From Zygnema circumcarinatum (Eukaryota; Streptophyta; Zygnematophyceae; Zygnematales; Zygnemataceae), in the NCBI GenBank assembly GCA_037447605.1, contig CM074804.1:5542833-5606832 (forward strand): a stretch of DNA of 64,000 nucleotides. Reading direction: 5' to 3'. Of this stretch, positions 59,063 to 64,000 are shown piece after piece (the first letter of the stretch is position 1; the number at the start of each line of letters is the position of its first letter). The notes beneath the pieces are model-generated. The model saw only the letters and a program-made list of their open reading frames with translations. It was not told the DNA's origin and did no database searches. The position numbers were made by a program, and so were the translations under genes.

Positions 59063-61051
59063 ATGCCATCACAGAAAGGGAGTAGAAGGCCATCAATGGC
59101 GGCAAAGACGACCGAGGTGTATGGTTTTGTGGGCAGCATAGCAATTGTTGTGGCTTATTGTGAGTGCCGAAACTCAAAAAAATGCCCAAGATTCTTCCAT
59201 ATGTGACATCTGTTTTGTGTTTCCGGTTCTCCATATACTTAATGCTGAAAATCCTTAAGGTGTTAGGGATGCCATACGATTAGAAGCTGTTCGTCTGACG
59301 CATTCTCAGTGGGACAGGCCTTCTGAATTCTAGCAGAATTTTTTGTTCTCAGCACATTTTCCTCTAAAAATAGATACACAATGACTCGTAACGTTTCTTT
59401 TCATTATCGTACTCTGGTTCATCGTCCAAGTCCTAGGAGTTTACCAATGCTCCAAAGGCCTTAACAATAAATTGTGGGCATTCTCAGCACAGTATACCGT
59501 ACTCGCATAGGAAACTGGAACTGGATGAACGCAGAATCATCTAAATTTCCCCATAACTGCATTTCAGGATGTGATTGCTTCTTCTCGACAAACGACAGCT
59601 CTTTACTGTGTTTTGACGATTTCCCTAAGAGTCAGACAGCGAGAACCTGCAATGTAAATGTTGCGAAGTTTTTGTTTTCGTTTTTTCATTTGATACGATT
59701 ATGTTTACGAAAGCTATTGTCACATTCAACTTTGGAGGACAAACAAAATTTCTGAGTGCATACGATAAAGATGAAAACATTTAAGGATATTGTAAGGATC
59801 TCCACAGTATCTTTTCGTCGCTGAAGTGTACTAAATGGCAGCGTCAAGGCGTGCTCTCATGGATATAGAAAATGGCCTTATAAAGGAAGCCCTGAATGAC
59901 GTTGTTTGAAAGGGAACTGTGTCAATCTTTTTCCAATTGAAATGTTTGCAGTTGTGCAGTTTCTCTTAACGCTGTTCTGTTTATGAGTTCCTTGACTGCC
60001 TGCGTGTGCTGCAGGGTTATACGTTGTCTGGGCTTTTGTTCCCGAACCTTGGCTTCACGCCATCGGCATCACTTATTACCCCTCCAAGTAAGTTTTGCAA
60101 AGAGTGTAAAGTCATGTGTAGCATTTCAACATCAGCGCATGTTCCGGGACTTATTAGCAGAGTAGACTTGCAAGGCCCTGCTCTCTTCCTTCGACCCCTC
60201 TGGCTTACAACTAGGTCTATTATATTCCAACATTAAAGTGTTGCTTCGTTCTCTTGATGTTCCAGTGTTGCATCTGTGTTATTGAAAATGGTGTTTCCCA
60301 GCCAGCTAATCCTTACTCCCCAAGTATGTGTGTTATGTTGCAATGGAGAGTTGATGGCGATTGATGTCCTGTGTACTTGCTTTGCGGCTTCTGGTTCACA
60401 ATTACGGTGCAAAAAGATCGTAACGAGAGCTTGGTGGACTTGGGGCAGAGCAGATACTGGGCTGTAGTGCTCCCAACGTACTGTCTTGTAGTGGTGTTGT
60501 TGGGGCTCTTGGGCTATACGGCCTTCAACCATCTGGCCAAACTATCACCCGATTCTATCCATACCATATACGGTAAGCGTTCATGTGCCCTTGCTCCTTG
60601 GTGTCGACAAAAACACGCATGATTATAGAGCCGGTCTCAGTGTGAGGGCTTGCTTGTATTGTAAGCAGACGAGTTCGCTATCACGCCTGTTGCGCCTTCA
60701 CCTGATGCGGATGAGGGGCGAATGGAAAGACCAATCCCCTCCATCTCCGACATCTCATTGCTTGAGATAAACAGCCTCTTGTTTGGCAACACTTCCAAGG
60801 CGACGATGGAGGCCAGAAAGGCATTGTTGGACACAAGCAATCCTGTTGAAGTCGGGAGCGTGTCGTTTCGAGAAAGCCATAATGGCGCTAAGTATGAGAG
60901 TGCCAGTGAGTTTGCTCCAAAAAACCTTATCTTAGAATTTGATGGGAGGCAGTCAGCAAGTGAGGGAAGGGAAGACGAGGCACTGCAGGCACTGTGGCGA
61001 CGGCGTAGAAGAAAGAGTGAGGACGATCCTTCATCCAGCATGGTTTCGTAA
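59063..61051 (+). CDS. PIGP: PIG-P, subunit of GPI N-acetylglucosaminyltransferase
   Basis: Exons 59063-59159, 60015-60087, 60454-60572, 60669-61051 join in phase to 223 codons. PIG-P belongs to the ER-membrane complex that makes the first GPI-anchor intermediate, GlcNAc-PI. Signatures: [18 protein letters not shown] and [20 protein letters not shown] (first membrane span and the conserved VPE..L...[11 protein letters not shown] block across the exon 2/3 junction), [20 protein letters not shown] (second span), then LDSIHTIYDEF-like [13 protein letters not shown]. After this conserved core comes a C-terminal tail of about 125 residues (starting near [18 protein letters not shown]) with basic and acidic clusters, longer than the usual short PIG-P tail. 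A second ATG at 59096 could also serve as start. Confidence 0.88.
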
Positions 61052-61380
61052 GCAGCGGGAGGCATTCCGCAGATATGGAGAGGACAAGGGATATTCCATT
61101 TTGTACCATACACTGACTGCACAAGTCTTTTCCCTGTTTGTTCACAACTTGAAACAAGTTTCTCATCTCAATTTCCATTTAGTGTGAACCTCACTTGAAA
61201 TTGACAGGTAGCGTGCTTGACGATGGAAGCACTGCATCTCTTCAGTAATACTTTTAGCATGGTTCCTATGTTTTCAAGGCCTGCCTAGCCCATACAGGGC
61301 ATGATGCAAATAGTTATCCAAAGGCGCCATTGAAGCAGGGAATCATCCATCGAGGAAACGCCTTTCAAAGAGTTACACTC
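61052..61380. other. Short convergent intergenic region
   Basis: About 330 bp between the stops of PIG-P (plus) and RRP44 (minus); it must hold both 3' UTRs. Nothing else seen. Confidence 0.5.
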
Positions 61381-63620
61381 TCACAATACCGTCCTACCCG
61401 CCACAAAACTCAAACACAGCTTGGGGCGGCCCAGCTGCTGCTCCACCACCTTGATTTCCACCGCCACTCTGTCCAAGACTCGGTACTTTTGCTTGCCATC
61501 CCGCGACTCCACTGTGAGGTGCGCCTCATCCACAATCCACTCCCCCCCAGCGCCTTCAGGGGAGCTTTTACTCTCATGCTCCTTCCCTTTCTTGGAGGGC
61601 TTGCTAGTGAGGTACACAGGGCCTTCAATGCCGTACCTGCAACAGTGAGAAAACCATTAACAATAACTTCACCACTTCCAAAATCATCATTTTTGTACAA
61701 GTTTCCTTCGCGCTGAAATTCGAGCTCAGTGGAGTAAAGAATAGTAAGGACAAAAACGAAGGGTAATCAAGGAGCGGGGATGTGCTCATAACGATGAGAG
61801 CAGATGCAAATTCTCCCCCTCATGACCTCCCACATTGGTCCTTACTTGGGAACGAAGACAATGAGTCCGTCCGCTCGTATGGCCACAACTCGCGCATCTT
61901 CAGTGACAGGCCTGTCCATCTCCAAAGGGCCACAGCTCAGCTTGAATGCCTTCTCTCTCTCATGCCTTCTCTCCTCCATTATGAGAGACATACACGGTTC
62001 AGCAAGTCCTTATGGAGAGAATGAACTCACCTTGTCTTGAACCACACTAAAGTGTAGAGCTCAACAGATGCCCGCCCAGCCATCTGTGCGTTCCGATGAC
62101 GATAGTTGAGATCTGCATTCCAAAGTACCCGAATGAAAGGTTTTACAGTTTTGTAAATGTGGGAAACGCTACGCAAGAATGTCGCTTGACAAACTGTTTT
62201 GAAACAGATGGCATGCTCATTGACATCATTTATGGGATTCACGCGTCCAGACTCACTGTCAGAAAGTGATTTCATTCCCGCCTTGTCTCGCATCTTGATA
62301 GGCAGAGGACTCAGATCAAGGGCAGCCGCCAGCAGTCGGTGGACAATCACATCTGCATGACACAGCCAAAGACATTCCCCCGGTTTCGGCATGTGGTATG
62401 CATACAACATTCCATTTTTAAGACTCCAGTGCCTCCCTCAATTTAGAGGTAAAGGCATCCCTGAAGTCTGCTCACTCCACCTTCGCTGTGCATCCCAGAA
62501 TAATTCTGTGGTAGACGAGGTCATTTGATCAAGTTCCCCCTTTTGGACACTGAAAATTGCAAGCTTTGTCCATTAAAAACATTGCTTGCACTACCGGCTG
62601 GTGGTCTATGTCTCCGCAGAAAATCTACAATTCTTCTTTGACCTACATGAGGTCCTTTTCACACAACAGAAAAGACTGCAAGTTTCTGTGAAGAAAAAGA
62701 CACAATATTTCCACGCAAGCATTCCAAAGCCATGAATGTTTCTCTAGCTCACATAATTGAATCTCAGACATAGAGATATTATTGACATATGAAAAATCAC
62801 CTGCATATCGTCGGATGGGCGAGGTGAAGTGAGTGTACATGGGAGCCGCAAGACCATAGTGATGAAATTCAACCACTGGCAGCTCCCCACTTGGAAAGTA
62901 TACCGCCTGGCAGAGACTTGCTTCGAAAATTAGAATAGAACTTTGGAAAATAGGCAGCTCAGTTCGAGAAGTAAAGCTGCCCTTCGCCTGGGTGGAACGG
63001 CTTCAATTCCAGAGGCAGGCATGGAACTCCCCTTGACCGATTCAATCACCTTAACAACGACAGACGTGCAGTCCATGGCAGGCCAGACCTTGACTTAAAG
63101 AGTCACCTTTGACATCTCAAGCTACATTGTACAAACGAGCAGCCGCACCTGAGTCATGCAACGCGTGGCCAAAATTCTGAGCAGCTTGTTGAAGAGTGGA
63201 TCTTCGGACTGCATCGCAAGCACAAGAAAACGCCACACATTCGTGTGAGGGCGATCAAGGGACGGAGGGAGGGAAATGAGAGAAAAAGGCGAAAAGGGTA
63301 CAGAAAGTAGAGGGAGGGCAAGGTCAAAGGCCCAAGCAAGATGACGAATACGACAATACTGGCCTTACAGCAACAATTAGCTTATTAAATCTCACGGCAT
63401 TCAAATGCAGGCGCTGCAGTACTTGAAGGCCATCTACAGATGGAGAGACTGCAGACTGCAGGCTATGCTTTGGTTGTCCTTTGGGAAGAGAACACTCACC
63501 ACTGCAGAATCAAGCGAGTCTGCAAGCGCTTTGGAGGAAGAGATGTCCAGCTTCACCCCTACAGCAGCTGCAGTGCGCAAGAGGGGTTCCAGCATTTTGG
63601 CAGTTGGTGTAGGATGTCGT
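61381..63620 (-). CDS. RRP44: Exosome nuclease RRP44/DIS3, C-terminal exons (5' part outside the window)
   Basis: Seven exons on the minus strand: 63620-63500, 63208-63149, 62906-62801, 62352-62257, 62112-62031, 61911-61846, 61636-61381, with matching phases and about 262 codons. Read together: [70 protein letters not shown] and [13 protein letters not shown] (end of the RNB exonuclease domain, including the conserved [18 protein letters not shown] block), then [20 protein letters not shown], and an S1-type RNA-binding end ([31 protein letters not shown]). It is the 3'-5' exonuclease of the RNA exosome. The preceding exons (PIN domain, CSD and most of RNB) should lie beyond 64000. Stop at 61383-61381. 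Confidence 0.92.
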
Positions 63621-63962
63621 CTGTGGAGAGCGAGAGACGGGGAAGGAGAAAGGAAGGTCGGGCGGGGGGGAATAATGGAGAAAGTGAGAAAGGGCGAGAG
63701 AGAAAGGGGGGAGGGGAAAAGATGGAGACGGGGAGGAACAGCAGGAGAAAAAGGTCAGATTCCGGCGAACTAGCAAGAATCCTTCACTTCTCTTCCTTGT
63801 GGGACACTGATTTCTTCAATGTCTGTTAACATGTCAAGTCTTCTTGCATGTTCAGACTCTGTATTCATGGGGATACGTATTCCCTCTTGCCACTGTCGCC
63901 TTCATCTCCCAATTCTACCATCATCGACGAAGGTGAGAACAGCAGACTGCCATTTATTGCAC

Positions 63963-64000
<38 letters not shown>
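63621..64000. other. Probable RRP44 intron and terminal poly-T
   Basis: No further RRP44 exon could be placed. A GA-rich stretch (plus strand 63640-63750) is followed by mixed sequence, and poly-T fills 63967-64000, possibly the edge of an assembly contig. Confidence 0.5.

Noticed and set aside
59474-59755. Candidate 5' exon of PIG-P (GILSTV...)
   Set aside because: No splice acceptor precedes it. The exon at 59063-59159, encoding EVYGFVGSI, fits the family and phase much better.

Overview
This is a piece of a green-plant-lineage (streptophyte) nuclear genome, most likely a charophyte alga or early land plant. I infer this from intron-rich genes with GT-AG splice sites, plant-type protein families (an RFI2-like RING protein, plant PEP carboxykinase, plant nucleolin ending in KKTTFDDDD), and a U6 snRNA gene whose upstream element and TATA box have the plant Pol III spacing. 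The species cannot be named from the sequence alone. Nothing here is prokaryotic or viral. One 10-N gap lies inside a poly-T intron tract at about 18.37 kb, and the window ends in poly-T.

Layout. 1-2.2 kb: no gene recognised, with a GC-rich promoter-like end. 2.2-5.9 kb (+): RFI2-like RING-H2 protein, 8 exons. 7.9-29.5 kb (+): the catalytic subunit of DNA polymerase epsilon. I could assemble 52 exons in one continuous frame (2,300 codons), behind a strong E2F-type site. 29.9-30.1 kb: a fold-back hairpin repeat. 31.5-36.2 kb (+): ATP-type PEP carboxykinase, 12 exons, with an ACGT-core (G-box/ABRE-like) cluster upstream. 37.3-39.9 kb (-): a spermidine-synthase-like SAM methyltransferase with a long insertion. 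42.5-48.9 kb (+): nucleolin, 15 exons, whose acidic N-terminus is built from repeated phase-0 exons. 49.4-51.1 kb: a composite repeat of palindromic CTGGTTGCCAACCAG units, interrupted by an 887-bp element with 22-bp terminal inverted repeats and a 6-bp target duplication. 52.1-52.3 kb (-): U6 snRNA with its promoter. 52.7-53.3 kb (+): single-exon membrane protein, probably organellar. 54.1-58.7 kb (-): a DUF1343/NamZ-like family protein, unexpected in this lineage. 59.1-61.1 kb (+): PIG-P, divergent from the NamZ-like gene. 61.4-63.6 kb (-): the C-terminal exons of the exosome nuclease RRP44/DIS3, running out of the window.

Most genes are housekeeping: replication (Pol epsilon), RNA metabolism (nucleolin, U6, RRP44), GPI-anchor synthesis (PIG-P) and gluconeogenesis (PCK). 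They do not form a functional cluster. All exon models below were built by hand from splice-site phase and from family knowledge, and none has been checked against transcripts. The most interesting items are the NamZ-like gene, the exon-duplicated acidic domain of nucleolin, the nested palindromic/TIR repeat, and details of the Pol epsilon gene (18-nt microexon, GC-AG intron, E2F site, and an apparently missing N-terminal segment).
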